Shown here: in pieces, positions 52,779 to 63,236 of the stretch | Layout: each line of letters begins with the position of its first letter | How positions within the stretch are numbered: the stretch's first letter is position 1 | NCBI GenBank assembly: GCA_009838645.1 | Contig: VXRC01000049.1 | Location: 124,001-188,000 of the forward strand | DNA: 64,000 nt | Reading direction: 5' to 3' | Source: Gemmatimonadota bacterium | GTDB lineage: Bacteria > JAAXHH01 | Notes under the pieces: model-generated | What the model saw: the letters and a program-made list of their open reading frames with translations, nothing else | Database searches by the model: none | What the model was told of the DNA's origin: nothing | Made by a program: the position numbers and the translations under genes

Positions 52779-54427
52779 AAGGCACTCAGGCTCGGAAACC
52801 CGCGGTTGACACCGCCCTTGGTCCGCTGTCGTTAGCCTGGGTGTGTCTTGCGGTGCTGGTCCTTGGAGTTTCCTGTACCGGAGACGCCCCTCCCAGGCGG
52901 CAGCACCCCGAGGAGAACGTCCTGCGGATCGCCGTACCTTCGGACCCGCGATCGCTCGATCCGGCCATCGCCTACGACGTAGTGACCTGGCCGCTGGTGC
53001 GCACCTTGTTCCATGGTCTGGTCGACTATGACGACGACCTGAACCTGGTACCCTGGCACGCGCGCTCGTGGTCGATCTCCGAGGATGGACGGACCATTAC
53101 CTTCAAGTTGCGCCGGGACATCCGGTTCACGAACGGCCGGTCGATCACCTCCAGGGATTTCGCCTGGTCCCTCGAACGGATTCTGGATCCCGCCACCAAA
53201 TCCCCGGGACAGGGATTCTACCGGAACATCGCCGGGGCCCGAGCGTTTCAAGACGGTTCGGCGGACCGGGTCACGGGCCTTCGCACGCCCGATCCCGAGA
53301 CCCTGTTGATTGAGCTGGTCCATCCCGACCTCCCCTTCCTGTACTGCATGGCCATGCCCTTCGCCTACGCCGTTCCACGGGAGGAAGTGGAGCGGCGCGG
53401 GGAGACGTTCGGGCGGCATCCCGTCGGCGCGGGCCCCTTTGTGCTTGCGGACTGGCAGCGCGGAACGCGCATGCGGCTCGAGAAGAATCCGGCGTACTAT
53501 CTCGCGGATGAGATCCGGCTCGAAGCCATCGAACTGATGGTCGGCGGGGACGAGACCCTGCACATGATGATGTTCGAACGGGGTGAGCTGGACATTGCCA
53601 GTGTCACGTCGACGGGGATACCGGACGCGGACTTCATCCGTGTAATGAAAGACCCCGTCCTCAGCCAACGCGTCGCCCATCAGCCCCTGAACGCCATCCA
53701 GTACCTTTCCATGAACACCGAGATGGCGCCTTTCGACCGGGTAAACGTGCGCAGGGCGGTCAACCACGCCATCGACCGGCAGCGGATCGTGAACCTGATC
53801 AGCGACAGGGGGATCCTCGCCCGGGGCGTGCTGCCGCCCGGCATGCCGGGATTCAACGAAGCGCTCGAAGGATACGACCACGACCCGGAGAAGGCCCGCA
53901 GGCTGCTTGCGGAGGCCGGCTACCCGGATGGATTCACCACCGAACTCATGATCACGGCCCAGAGCGGCATCGATACCAAGATCGGACAGGCGGTGCAGCA
54001 GGACCTCGGGGAGGTCGGCATCACCGTGGAAATCAGGCCGGTCACCGGTTCGACGCGGATCGAAGCGACGGGCCGGCGCGGCGCGGTACCCTTCTCCACC
54101 TTCGGATGGTACCAGGACTATCCGGATCCGAGCAATTTCCTCGACGTGCTTTTGAACGGCAACCGGATTACCGAAGTGAACAGCACCAACGTGGCGTTCT
54201 ATGACAATGCCTCGGTGAACGCGTTGCTGAACGAAGCGTCCACCAGCACGGATCAGGATCTTCGCCTGGCGCTCTACCGCGAGGCGGAGCGCCTGGTGGT
54301 GGAGGACGCGCCCTGGGTATTCCTGTACTACCCGCAGATGTACCTGCTCCGGCAACCCTGGCTCAAGGGGCTGAAGCTCAATCCGGTCTGGCCCATACGC
54401 TACGAACTGATGTGGATCGAACCATGA
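52775..54427 (+). CDS. family 5 extracellular solute-binding lipoprotein
   Basis: 550-residue lipoprotein, with a signal ending in LGVSC (Cys34). Family motifs include LRIAVPSDPRSLDPAIAYDVVTWPLVRTLFHGLVDYD, ITFKLRRDIRFTNGRSITSRDFAWSLERI, GAGPFVLADWQRGTRMRLEKNPAYY and VRRAVNHAIDRQRIV. It has close to the standard length of DppA/OppA. It is quite unlike the 663-residue binder at 38578, so the two transporters probably differ in substrate. It is coupled to the permease by a four-base overlap. Confidence 0.94.
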   Translation: MKGTQARKPAVDTALGPLSLAWVCLAVLVLGVSCTGDAPPRRQHPEENVLRIAVPSDPRSLDPAIAYDVVTWPLVRTLFHGLVDYDDDLNLVPWHARSWSISEDGRTITFKLRRDIRFTNGRSITSRDFAWSLERILDPATKSPGQGFYRNIAGARAFQDGSADRVTGLRTPDPETLLIELVHPDLPFLYCMAMPFAYAVPREEVERRGETFGRHPVGAGPFVLADWQRGTRMRLEKNPAYYLADEIRLEAIELMVGGDETLHMMMFERGELDIASVTSTGIPDADFIRVMKDPVLSQRVAHQPLNAIQYLSMNTEMAPFDRVNVRRAVNHAIDRQRIVNLISDRGILARGVLPPGMPGFNEALEGYDHDPEKARRLLAEAGYPDGFTTELMITAQSGIDTKIGQAVQQDLGEVGITVEIRPVTGSTRIEATGRRGAVPFSTFGWYQDYPDPSNFLDVLLNGNRITEVNSTNVAFYDNASVNALLNEASTSTDQDLRLALYREAERLVVEDAPWVFLYYPQMYLLRQPWLKGLKLNPVWPIRYELMWIEP

Positions 54428-54458
54428 AACACGGCCGAAACCATAGAAGGACCGCGCC

Positions 54459-55379
54459 ATGTTGAGCAGGATCCTGCGCCGCCTGGGATGGGCGGCCGTG
54501 ATACTGTGGGGGACCACGGTGATAACGTTTCTGATCGTGCACGCGGTTCCGGCCGATCCGGTGCGGGTATACGCGGGGGCGAACGCCGATGCGGAGACGA
54601 TCGAGCGGATCCGCGCGGAAATGGGCTTCGATGATCCGCTCATCGTGCAGTACGGCCGCTACATCGGCAATCTGCTGCGGGGCGACCTCGGAACGTCCCT
54701 GGTGACGGGAGAGCGGGTGCTCGACGCCCTCCTGGCTCGGTTCCCCGTGACGCTTTCCCTCGCCCTGACCGCGGTATGCCTGTGGATGCTGATGAGCGTG
54801 CCGCTGGGCGTCCTCACGGCGAAGTACCGCGGCCGAGCCATCGACCGGACCGTGCTCATCGTATCCCTGGTCGCCATTTCCCTGCCCGTCTTCTGGCTGG
54901 CCCGCATGCTGCAGTACTACCTGTCCTACCGGACCGGCCTGTTTCCGGTGGGCGGATGGGCTGGCTGGACCCACATCATCCTGCCGGCGGCCACCCTCGC
55001 CCTGGTGATCACGGGTTATTACGCCCGGCTGGTGCACACGAACATGGTGGAGGTGCTGAACGCCGACTACGTGCGCGTAGCCCGCGCCAAGGGGATCCCC
55101 GAGTACGTCGTCCTGTTCAAGCACGGGTTGCGGAACGCCGTCATCCCCGTCATCACCGTGCTGGGCCTCGACATGGCCGCGCTCATGGGCGGCGTGGTGT
55201 TTACCGAGAACGTATTCGCCCTGCCCGGCCTGGGTGTCCTGGCCCTGCAGTCGGTCTTCAATCTGGACGTGCCCATGATCATGGGCGTCGTGCTCTTCTC
55301 GGCCGCGATGGTGGTCTGCGCCAATATCGTGGTGGATTTCGTCTATATGTGGATCGATCCAAGGGTCGAGGGGATGTAG
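54459..55379 (+). CDS. oligopeptide-type ABC transporter permease (OppB/DppB-like)
   Basis: Inner-membrane permease of 306 residues. Features are the N-terminal helix AAVILWGTTVITFLIVHAVPADPVRVYAG, the IRAEMGFDDPLIVQYGRYIGNLLRGDLGTSL linker, and the EAA loop DYVRVARAKGIPEYVVLFKHGLRNAVIP. It completes a C-A-B permease/binder set. No ATP-binding subunit is found here or downstream, so ATPases must come from elsewhere. Confidence 0.94.
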   Translation: MLSRILRRLGWAAVILWGTTVITFLIVHAVPADPVRVYAGANADAETIERIRAEMGFDDPLIVQYGRYIGNLLRGDLGTSLVTGERVLDALLARFPVTLSLALTAVCLWMLMSVPLGVLTAKYRGRAIDRTVLIVSLVAISLPVFWLARMLQYYLSYRTGLFPVGGWAGWTHIILPAATLALVITGYYARLVHTNMVEVLNADYVRVARAKGIPEYVVLFKHGLRNAVIPVITVLGLDMAALMGGVVFTENVFALPGLGVLALQSVFNLDVPMIMGVVLFSAAMVVCANIVVDFVYMWIDPRVEGM

Positions 55380-55463
55380 CGTTCGGCGACCGTCCGACGG
55401 CCCGGCGGCGGCAGGCGGTGCCCCGCGTCGCGGGCCTTCACCGGAACGCCGCCCGAGACGTAT

Positions 55464-56144
55464 TCAGGACAGCAGCGACGAAGTCAACAAGTCCACCACC
55501 AGGTCTTCTTCTTCGTACCCGTAGGCCAGCCAGAACTGGTTGTCGTCGTGTTCCAGGATCATCGTGGGGAACTTGTCGGCATGAAGGGACCGGCGAAGCG
55601 CGAAGTCCTCTTGGAGCAGTTCGTCGGTGCGGGCCGAGACGAGGTCATCGGAAAAGCGCTGCGTGTCCAGGTTCAATTCTCCGGCAAGCTGCACGAGGGT
55701 TTCCGCGTCCGACGGATTCCGCGCTTCGAGGTAGTAGGCCCGCTGGATGGCGTGAAACATCGCCCCGATGCCGTCCGGCCGCTGCATCCCGGCGGCGATG
55801 ACCGCCCGGCAGGCCGGGTAGGTCGATCTCCTGGGCTCGCAGTCCTTCCAGAAATCCCAGTTGAACTCCGCGCCCGTCCTTTCGGCGACCATCCGCCACT
55901 GGGACTGCACGTAGGTCCGGGTGTCCTCCGGCATGGGATCTGCCGAATCCCGGGCCAGGCCGCCCATGACGTAGCGGATGGGGATTTCTTCCGGGAGCAC
56001 ACCGGAAACCGCCTCCAGCACCGGACTGAATCCCCAGCACCAGGAACACATGGGATCGGCGATGTAGTAGAGTACGTCGCGTTGCAAATAACACCGTCGC
56101 TTTCGTCGGTTATGGACGCCTAAAAAGACCTGTGCGCGTGCCAT
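55464..56144 (-). CDS. DsbA-family (FrnE-like) thioredoxin-fold protein
   Basis: 226-residue protein with the thioredoxin fold and an inserted helical domain. The redox motif is MCSWCWGFSP (CxxC) near residue 33. YVMGGLARDSADPMPEDTRTYVQSQWRMVAERTGAEF and AIQRAYYLEARNPSDAETLVQLAGELNLD match FrnE/DsbA-like cytoplasmic oxidoreductases. There is no signal peptide. The start is uncertain: the ATG at 56144 lies about 10 bp after a -10 box (near-leaderless), whereas a TTG at 56087 gives the more usual family N-terminus (207 residues). Confidence 0.88.
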   Translation of the reverse strand: MARAQVFLGVHNRRKRRCYLQRDVLYYIADPMCSWCWGFSPVLEAVSGVLPEEIPIRYVMGGLARDSADPMPEDTRTYVQSQWRMVAERTGAEFNWDFWKDCEPRRSTYPACRAVIAAGMQRPDGIGAMFHAIQRAYYLEARNPSDAETLVQLAGELNLDTQRFSDDLVSARTDELLQEDFALRRSLHADKFPTMILEHDDNQFWLAYGYEEEDLVVDLLTSSLLS

Positions 56145-56154
56145 CGCGGAACGT

Positions 56155-56184
56155 ATTATAGTGAAGCCGAGATCACCTTATCAA
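56155..56184 (-). promoter_or_regulatory. sigma70-type promoter of the DsbA-like gene
   Basis: Minus-strand TTGATA (56184-56179), 18-bp spacer, perfect TATAAT (56160-56155). Transcription would begin within about five bases of the ATG at 56144. Confidence 0.6.
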
Positions 56185-56211
56185 GAAAAGTTATAACGAG
56201 GAGATGCGCAT

Positions 56212-57300
56212 ATGTTCAACGGACTGGGCATGGATATGGGAAACCTGTCTCGCCTGTCGCGCGCCAAGACGCGGTCCATCTCGCCGGAAAACACGGACGG
56301 CGGAAAGGGCCGGGGCGGCATGGCCACGGAGGGCACGGGCGCCCACAACGCACGGCACCTGGGGCAGGGCTGGAAGATCTCCCCTTCCTTCGACATCGAA
56401 GCGGGAGAAACGCTGACGATGGCCGATATCGAAGGGTCCGGGGCCATACAGCATATCTGGCTGACGCCTACCGGCCACTGGCGCTTCGCCATCCTGCGCA
56501 TTTACTGGGATGACGAGGAATATCCCTCCGTGGAGTGTCCCATGGGCGATTTCTTCGCCTGCGGGTGGAGTGAATACGCCCACGTGTCCTCGCTGGCCGT
56601 GTGCGTGAACCCGGCCAGCGCGTTCAACTGCTACTGGGAGATGCCCTTTCGCAAGCGTTGCCGCATCACGCTGGAGAACATCGCCGACGAGAAGATGCGC
56701 GTATACTACCAGATCGACTACACGCTGACCGAGGTTCCCGAGGACATCGGCTATTTCCACGCGAGCTTCCGGCGGACGAACCCCGTTCCCTACAAAGAGG
56801 TATTCACCATACTGGACGGCGTACAGGGGCACGGCCATTACGTCGGCACCTACATGGCGTGGGGGTCCAACAGCAACGGATGGTGGGGCGAGGGGGAGAT
56901 CAAGTTCTACATCGACGGCGACGACAATTTTCCAACGATCTGCGGGACGGGGGTCGAAGACTACTTCTGCGGTTCGTACAACTTCGACATCGACGGCCGG
57001 TACGTGGAGTACACCACCCCATACGCGGGCATGCCCCAGGTCATCCGCCCCGACGGCATGTACAAGTCCCAGCAGCGGTTCGGCATGTACCGGTGGCACG
57101 TGTCGGATCCGGTGCGGTTCGAGGAGGACCTTAAGGTAACCATCCAGGCGTTGGGCTGGCGGCAACTGCTTGGCTTCACCCAGGGCGGTCCGTACCAGGC
57201 GCTCCAGGACGATGTCGCTTCGGTGGCCTTCTGGTACCAGACCCTGCCGAGCGTGCCCTTCCCCGCGCTGCCGGACCGGGATCAGCTGGAAGTCATCTGA
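56212..57300 (+). CDS. DUF2961 / glycoside hydrolase family 172 protein
   Basis: 362-residue protein of the DUF2961 family, now GH172, whose characterised members are retaining exo-enzymes on fructo- or arabinofuranosides. Two beta jelly-roll domains are indicated by MADIEGSGAIQHIWLTP and VECPMGDFFACGW. The two catalytic glutamates are expected in GEGEIKFYIDGDD and CGTGVEDYFCGSYNFD. There is no signal peptide, so it should act in the cytoplasm, perhaps after import by the adjacent MFS carrier. GAGGAG stands 8 nt before the ATG. Confidence 0.9.
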   Translation: MFNGLGMDMGNLSRLSRAKTRSISPENTDGGKGRGGMATEGTGAHNARHLGQGWKISPSFDIEAGETLTMADIEGSGAIQHIWLTPTGHWRFAILRIYWDDEEYPSVECPMGDFFACGWSEYAHVSSLAVCVNPASAFNCYWEMPFRKRCRITLENIADEKMRVYYQIDYTLTEVPEDIGYFHASFRRTNPVPYKEVFTILDGVQGHGHYVGTYMAWGSNSNGWWGEGEIKFYIDGDDNFPTICGTGVEDYFCGSYNFDIDGRYVEYTTPYAGMPQVIRPDGMYKSQQRFGMYRWHVSDPVRFEEDLKVTIQALGWRQLLGFTQGGPYQALQDDVASVAFWYQTLPSVPFPALPDRDQLEVI

Positions 57301-57356
57301 TCGGGAGAGGAGACACCGGCGGCAGAACGGCATGAGTAACGGGCCGCGGGAGCATA

Positions 57357-58610
57357 ATGGAACCGGAACAGCTTCAGTCGGTCCGCAGCCGGATCACCCA
57401 CACCCTCTTCGTCACCCAGGCCCTCTTCGGCGCTACCCAGGTCGCGGCCTTCACGGTGGTGCCCATCCTGGCGGCGCAGTTGTCCGACAGCGAGCGCATG
57501 ACGGGCGTGCCCATGACCATCGCCTTCCTCGCGCGCTCGATCAGCGCCTTCCCCTTCGGCTGGATCATGGACCGCCTGGGCCGCCGGGCCGGGCTTGCGG
57601 CCGGATACCTGTCGTCCCTGATCGCCGCCGCGGCCAGTTTCCTCAGCGTGGCCGTCCATTCCTTCGCGGGCTTCTGCGTCGCGTCTTTTTTAGCGGGCAT
57701 GGCGCGCAGTTCCAGTGAACAGGCGCGGTTCATCGGCGCGGAGATATACCCCGAAGCCGAACGGGCACGCATCATCGGCCGAATCGTGTCCGCAGGCACC
57801 ATCAGCGCCATCGGCGGCGCCATGATGGTGGCGCCCGCGGGGATCTGGATCGCGCAGTACGGCTATCCGCCCATGTCGGGCCCCTTCGTCGTCGGCGTGG
57901 GCCTGAGCCTGGCGGCGGTCCTGCTTACCATTTTTCTGGTCCGCCCCGACCCGCTCGACCTCGCCCGCCGCATCAAACCTTCCGCCGAATCGGAAATCGA
58001 CGCGTCGACCACGCGTCCCGTACGGGAGATCCTCCGCAACGTGCACGTCCGGTACGGGATCGCGGCCATGGTGATCGGCCAGTTCGTCATGACGCTGCTC
58101 ATGGTGATCACGCCCCTGCACATGAGCCACCACGATCATGGCACCTGGCTGATCTCGTGGGTCATCATGGCCCACGCCATCGGCATGTTCGGCGTTTCCG
58201 GTATCACCGGGCGGCTCATCATACGGTGGGGTCAGCACGCCATCGTGAAGTGGGGCGTGCTCATCCTCGTCGTATCCTGCGTGATCACTCCGGTTTCGCC
58301 CCGGTTCATACCCCTGACGATCGCCCTCTTCCTCCTCGGCCTGGGGTGGAACTTCTGTTTTATCGCCGGCTCTTCCCTGCTTTCAAACGCGCTCGCGCCC
58401 CTGGAGCGGGGCCGCGTGCAGGGCGTCAACGAGATGTTCATCGCGCTGTCGGCGAGTTCGGCCAGCCTGGTGACGGGATTCCTCTTCGAATCGGGCGGCA
58501 TGCTGCTGCTGGCGGTGATCGGAACGATATGCTCCGTCGGCCTGGGGTTTTGTAGCCTGGCTTATTCAAGGAAAACGGGGCGGGGGACGCTGGCGGAGGC
58601 GGCGGGGTGA
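57357..58610 (+). CDS. MFS transporter
   Basis: Major-facilitator transporter of 417 residues with about 12 membrane helices. The loop 2-3 motif appears as FGWIMDRLGRRAGLAAGYL (G-x3-D-R-x-G-R-R), and its second-half counterpart is GRLIIRWGQHAIVKWG. ARSSSEQARFIGAEIYPEAERARIIGR between the halves of the first bundle is typical of drug/sugar MFS exporters or importers. It is 56 bp after the GH172 gene and probably co-transcribed; sugar or glycoside transport is the simplest guess. Confidence 0.9.
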   Translation: MEPEQLQSVRSRITHTLFVTQALFGATQVAAFTVVPILAAQLSDSERMTGVPMTIAFLARSISAFPFGWIMDRLGRRAGLAAGYLSSLIAAAASFLSVAVHSFAGFCVASFLAGMARSSSEQARFIGAEIYPEAERARIIGRIVSAGTISAIGGAMMVAPAGIWIAQYGYPPMSGPFVVGVGLSLAAVLLTIFLVRPDPLDLARRIKPSAESEIDASTTRPVREILRNVHVRYGIAAMVIGQFVMTLLMVITPLHMSHHDHGTWLISWVIMAHAIGMFGVSGITGRLIIRWGQHAIVKWGVLILVVSCVITPVSPRFIPLTIALFLLGLGWNFCFIAGSSLLSNALAPLERGRVQGVNEMFIALSASSASLVTGFLFESGGMLLLAVIGTICSVGLGFCSLAYSRKTGRGTLAEAAG

Positions 58611-58710
58611 GTGCGGCAAGGCGGCGGCGGCCGCCTGAGCGCGGTGAGGCGGCGGCCGGCGGGGTGCGGTGAATTGAGCAGGAAGCGGACGGCTGAACGC
58701 GGCTGGCTTG

Positions 58711-59877
58711 CTACGCGGTTTCGGGGCGGACCGGTGTGGGGATCTCGTCCACCGAGGCACATCCCAGGTTGACCATGTTGACTTCGAGGTCGGCCTTCAG
58801 GATTTCGAAGGCGTGATCGCCGCCCGTCTTGCCGAAGGCGCCTACGCCGTACATGAAAGCCCTGCCCAGCAGCACGAAATCAGCGCCCAGAGCGAGCGCC
58901 CGGATGATGTCCAGACCGGTGCGCACCCCGCTGTCGAAGATGATGCGGGCCCGTCCGTTGACCTGGCGGACGACGGGCGGCAGCGCGTCGATGGCGGCGA
59001 GCGTGCCGTCAAACTGCCGTGCGCCGTGGTTCGAGACCTGAATGCCGTCCACGCCGGCCTCGATCGCCCGTTCCGCGTCATCGGGATGCAAAATGCCCTT
59101 CACGACCACCGGTCCGTCCCAGAGATCGCGAACCTCACGGATGTAGTCCCAGTCGAGGGTGCCGCCCAGCTCCTGACCGACGTAACTGGCCACCTCGCCC
59201 ATCTGCTTCGAATCGGCGTACTTCTCGATGGCCCTGAGCCGGGGCAGCCCGGCGACCAGGGTCTGGATCGTCCAGGTGGGATGGATCAGTGCTTCGTACA
59301 CGAATCCGGCGGTGATCCGCGGCGGCGTCTCCAGGCCCGCGCGGCTGGTCCGTTCCCTGCGGCTGCCCATGGGCACGTCCGCCGTCACTGCGAGCGTATG
59401 GAAGCCGGCATCCATCGCGCGCTTCAACAGATCGTCGCGGATTTCCCGTCGCCGGGGCGGATAGAGCTGGAACCAGCCCATGTCGCCCACGATGGGTCCG
59501 ACCGTCTCCGGCGCCTGCGTGGCCACCGTGCTCAGGCAGAAGGGGAAACGGTATTTCGCGGCCGAGGCGGCCAGGATGAACTCCGCCCGGGGCCACATGA
59601 GCCCGGTGAGCCCCACCGGCGCCATGCCGAAGGGCACGCTGTAGGTCCGCCCGAACAGGGTCGTGGTCAAATCCGGTTTCAGATCGCCCTTCATGAAAAC
59701 CGGTGCGAGCGTGACCTCCGCCATGCGCTCCAGGTTCCTCGCAACGGCCCGTTCGTCGCCCGTTCCGCAGTCGAGGTACTCCCAGGCGATGTGCGGCAGC
59801 CGCTTGCGCGTCAGCCTCCGCAGGTCGCTCACCGCGGGGTACCGTTGCAGCCGCCGTTTGAATCGCTTTTCCGTCAT
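58711..59877 (-). CDS. FMN-dependent alpha-hydroxyacid oxidase/dehydrogenase
   Basis: 388-residue TIM-barrel flavoprotein of the lactate/glycolate oxidase family. FMN and substrate residues are visible: PHIAWEYLDCGTGDERAVARNLE (N-terminal), MAPVGLTGLMWP, WFQLYPPRRREI, VVKGILHPDDAERAIEAGVDGIQVSNHGARQFDG with the catalytic His and Arg, and IIFDSGVRTGLDIIRALALGADFVLLGRAFMYGVGAFGKTGG. The natural substrate may be L-lactate, glycolate, mandelate or another 2-hydroxyacid. It is divergent from the M3 peptidase gene and convergent with the MFS gene across a GC-rich gap. Confidence 0.93.
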   Translation of the reverse strand: MTEKRFKRRLQRYPAVSDLRRLTRKRLPHIAWEYLDCGTGDERAVARNLERMAEVTLAPVFMKGDLKPDLTTTLFGRTYSVPFGMAPVGLTGLMWPRAEFILAASAAKYRFPFCLSTVATQAPETVGPIVGDMGWFQLYPPRRREIRDDLLKRAMDAGFHTLAVTADVPMGSRRERTSRAGLETPPRITAGFVYEALIHPTWTIQTLVAGLPRLRAIEKYADSKQMGEVASYVGQELGGTLDWDYIREVRDLWDGPVVVKGILHPDDAERAIEAGVDGIQVSNHGARQFDGTLAAIDALPPVVRQVNGRARIIFDSGVRTGLDIIRALALGADFVLLGRAFMYGVGAFGKTGGDHAFEILKADLEVNMVNLGCASVDEIPTPVRPETA

Positions 59878-59910
59878 ACTTTTCGTTCCGGTCCGGCAGG
59901 AAATGATCGG

Positions 59911-59939
59911 TTGATTTAGACCGTGGTATTTCGTAATTT
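59911..59939 (+). promoter_or_regulatory. sigma70-type promoter of the M3 peptidase gene
   Basis: TTGATT (59911-59916), 17-bp spacer, TAATTT (59934-59939), about 80 bp before the ATG at 60021. Confidence 0.5.
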
Positions 59940-60020
59940 GCTACGGTTCCCGCACCTCGAATTACTGCGCCAATCGTACCCCAAGATAAACGCACGCAAC
60001 AAAAAGGCAAGGCCATCAGA

Positions 60021-62097
<2,077 letters not shown>

Positions 62098-62105
<8 letters not shown>

Positions 62106-63174
62106 CACCGTTCGCATCGGCATGATCGGTGCCGGGCACATCGCCCAGTCTCACGCGAAGGCGTGGCAGAAAGAAGCCACGCTGACCGCGGTCGCCAGCC
62201 GCCGTATCGAAAGCGCTCGATCCCTGGCGAAACGGCATGGCATTCCCTACGTGTGCCGGGACGCGAACGAGCTTTTTGATCGCAACGACATCGACGCCGT
62301 CGGCATCGCCACGCCCCATCACCTGCACTACCCCATCGCCCTTGCCGCCCTGGCAACCGGTAAATCCGTGTTTTGCGAGAAACCCCTTGCACTCAACGGG
62401 TTACAGGCTCGGGAGATGTGGTCCGCCGCGAATGCGAGCCGCGTGAAAACGGGCATGCAGTCGGGCATCCGTCTTTTCCCGGCGCTTCGGCTCCTTTCGC
62501 GCCTGTTGCGGGAGGGACAGGCCGGCATGATCCATACTTTCGACGCCCACTGGTCCTTCGACTGGGCCAGGGATCCTCGCTTTCCGCTGACCTGGCGGTT
62601 CAAGCGGGCCGAGGCGGGGACCGGGGCCTTGGGCGACCTCGGCGTATACATGATCGATGCCGCCCGCTGGCTGGTCGGAGAGATCCGGCAGGTAAACGCG
62701 GAGATGACCACCTATGTTCCGCGGCGCCCGGTACTGACATCGGGCGGACATTTCGGCGAACTGCGCCGGCTGCATCGGGAGCAGAAACTGGATTTTCCCC
62801 GGGAGACCGGACCGGTGGAAAACGATGATGTCTGCCAGGTACTGCTGCGGTTCGAGAACGGCGCCCGCGGGTCGATCCGGGCCAGCAGGCTCCACCAGGA
62901 ACATTCCATCCGGGTAGATTGCGAACGGACCTCGTACCTCTGGCAGATGACGGGAGACCGGCGCCTCATGGAACGGTCCACGGAGACGGAATACAGGCCC
63001 GTCGAGATGGCGGAACCGTCGGTTGATGAAAGTATCGTGACGACTTTTCTTAACAACATCCGGCGGAATGAGGACGAACCGCCCACGTTCCGGGACGGCC
63101 TGGCAGCCCAGCTTGTCATCGACGCGGCGGTCAGGTCCAACGAAACGGGCGGTTGGGTCGATGTCGAATGCTGA
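62098..63174 (+). CDS. Gfo/Idh/MocA-family NAD(P)-dependent oxidoreductase
   Basis: 358-residue dehydrogenase from the GTG at 62098 (SDTVRIGMIGAGHIAQSHAKAW); the frame is open upstream but only within the peptidase gene. The Rossmann motif is GAGHIAQSH, and the catalytic lysine is in FCEKPLALNG. The C-terminal domain includes WSFDWARDPRFPLTWRFKRAEAGTGALGDLGVYMIDAARWLVG, with the active-site Asp/His region typical of the family. Probable substrate: a cyclic polyol or sugar. Overlaps the M3 peptidase gene, so they share a transcript. Confidence 0.92.
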
Positions 63175-63236
63175 ATCAGGATAGGCGGAGGGGCGATAGA
63201 CGGAAAGTTGCGGATCGGGCGCGGGTACGCGCGCAA

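Noticed and set aside
58611-58710. GC-rich repetitive stretch between MFS and oxidase genes as a CRISPR or IS remnant
   Set aside because: It contains only irregular GGCGG runs, with no regular unit, no spacers and no inverted ends.
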